Assembly: GCA_947627245.1 (NCBI GenBank)
Contig: CANQVH010000011.1
Coordinates: 1 to 64,000, forward strand
DNA length: 64,000 nucleotides
Direction of reading: 5' to 3'
Source: an uncultured Lachnospiraceae bacterium
Lineage (GTDB): Bacteria; Bacillota; Clostridia; Lachnospirales; Lachnospiraceae
The notes beneath the pieces are model-generated. The model did not search any database and was not told the origin of the DNA. It saw nothing but the letters and a program-made list of their open reading frames with translations. Made by a program: the position numbers and the translations under genes. Below are positions 63,577 to 64,000 of the stretch, piece after piece. How positions within the stretch are numbered: position 1 is the stretch's first letter; each line of letters starts with the position of its first letter.

Positions 63577-64000
63577 TTAAAGATTTTCCACCTTATATCC
63601 GATCCCCCAGATTACCTTCAGATACCGCGGGTTCTTCGGATCGATCTCAATCTTCTCACGGATATGACGAATGTGAACCGTCACCGTGTTGTCCGCGCCG
63701 TACGCATCCTCCTGCCAGATCTGCTCATAGATCTGATCGATCGAAAATACCTTGCCCTTGTTCTGCACCAGAAACAGCAGGATATTGTATTCGATCCTCG
63801 TCAGCTTCACGCGCTCGCCGTCCACCGTAACTTCCTTGCGATCGTCGTTGATCACCAGTCCGCCCGTGCTGTAAATTCTCTCGGACTGCGGCGCTTCAGA
63901 CGCCGAACCGAAGCTCGTGTAACGGCGGATCTGCGACTTCACACGCGCGATCAGCTCAAGCGGGTTGAACGGCTTCGCGACATAATCATCCGCTCCGAGA
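63577..64000 (-). CDS. OmpR/PhoB-type response regulator, C-terminal part
   Basis: Cut by the right edge; about 140 residues are visible. The end of the receiver domain is present (GADDYVAKPFNPLELIARVK, including the conserved Lys-Pro), followed by a linker and a complete winged-helix DNA-binding domain (LTRIEYNILLFLVQNKGKVF, then NTVTVHIRHIREKI and the wing YLKVIWGIGYKVE). The phospho-Asp lies outside the window. It pairs with the kinase at 61228. Confidence 0.95.
   Translation of the reverse strand, partial: LGADDYVAKPFNPLELIARVKSQIRRYTSFGSASEAPQSERIYSTGGLVINDDRKEVTVDGERVKLTRIEYNILLFLVQNKGKVFSIDQIYEQIWQEDAYGADNTVTVHIRHIREKIEIDPKNPRYLKVIWGIGYKVENL

Overview
The window looks like a chromosome segment of a spore-forming, monoderm Firmicute of class Clostridia, most likely Lachnospiraceae (inference). 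The signs are a SipL-like spore-coat protein, SpoVG, a GerAB-like permease, the murB-rapZ-whiA-crh cell-cycle/wall cluster, AddAB instead of RecBCD, the GlgC/GlgD pair, a DnaD/DnaI-type primosome, a glycine riboswitch in front of a sodium:amino-acid symporter, and GC-rich coding sequence with AT-rich promoters. No rRNA, tRNA, CRISPR array or prophage was seen.

Layout. 1-670: 5' part of a group II intron with its reverse transcriptase running off the left edge, inserted just after the azlCD terminator. 762-4955 (minus): azlC-azlD, then murB-rapZ-whiA-crh. 4997-5401: a highly structured palindromic element with inverted-repeat ends. 5406-16790 (minus): addB-addA followed by a GtrA-YfhO membrane protein fused in frame to an aminotransferase. 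16914-21249: an AI-2E family exporter, then a plus-strand polar amino-acid ABC operon with a cytidylate-kinase-like gene. 21369-23398: alsT under a glycine riboswitch. 23473-26270: a GT2-GtrA glycosyltransferase and a large membrane protein. 26451-28840: a second amino-acid ABC operon. 28980-31665: an Rpn-type nuclease and a PadR/HAAS-DUF4097 module with a nested palindromic operator. 31827-38635 (minus): argS with a GerAB-like gene, a GntR regulator with ispE, SipL-like protein, PrcB-like lipoprotein. 38752-44018: malQ, plsC (plus), spoVG, glgD, glgC (minus). 44442-49452 (plus): murC, a cluster of DnaA boxes, then the dnaD-like, dnaI-like and prs genes. 49421-53159 (minus): nfo and a YhaN/YhaO-type ATPase-nuclease pair. 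53292-64000: mscL with a zinc ribbon, an HD-GYP/GGDEF receptor, a small acidic secreted protein, metY, a DnaJ/DUF5685/zinc-ribbon module, and a two-component system cut by the right edge.

How the genes fit together. Peptidoglycan precursor supply (murB, murC), isoprenoid supply (ispE), glycogen storage and use (glgC, glgD, malQ), amino-acid uptake/export (two ABC systems, alsT, azlCD) and DNA repair/replication start (addAB, nfo, yhaNO, dnaD/dnaI) form a mostly housekeeping region. The least explained signals are the 405-bp palindromic element, a dispersed two-hairpin repeat with three to four copies, the DnaA-box cluster in front of the primosome genes, a 39-bp minisatellite inside the YhaN-like gene, a G9 Shine-Dalgarno tract in front of the c-di-GMP gene, and the in-frame YfhO-aminotransferase fusion.
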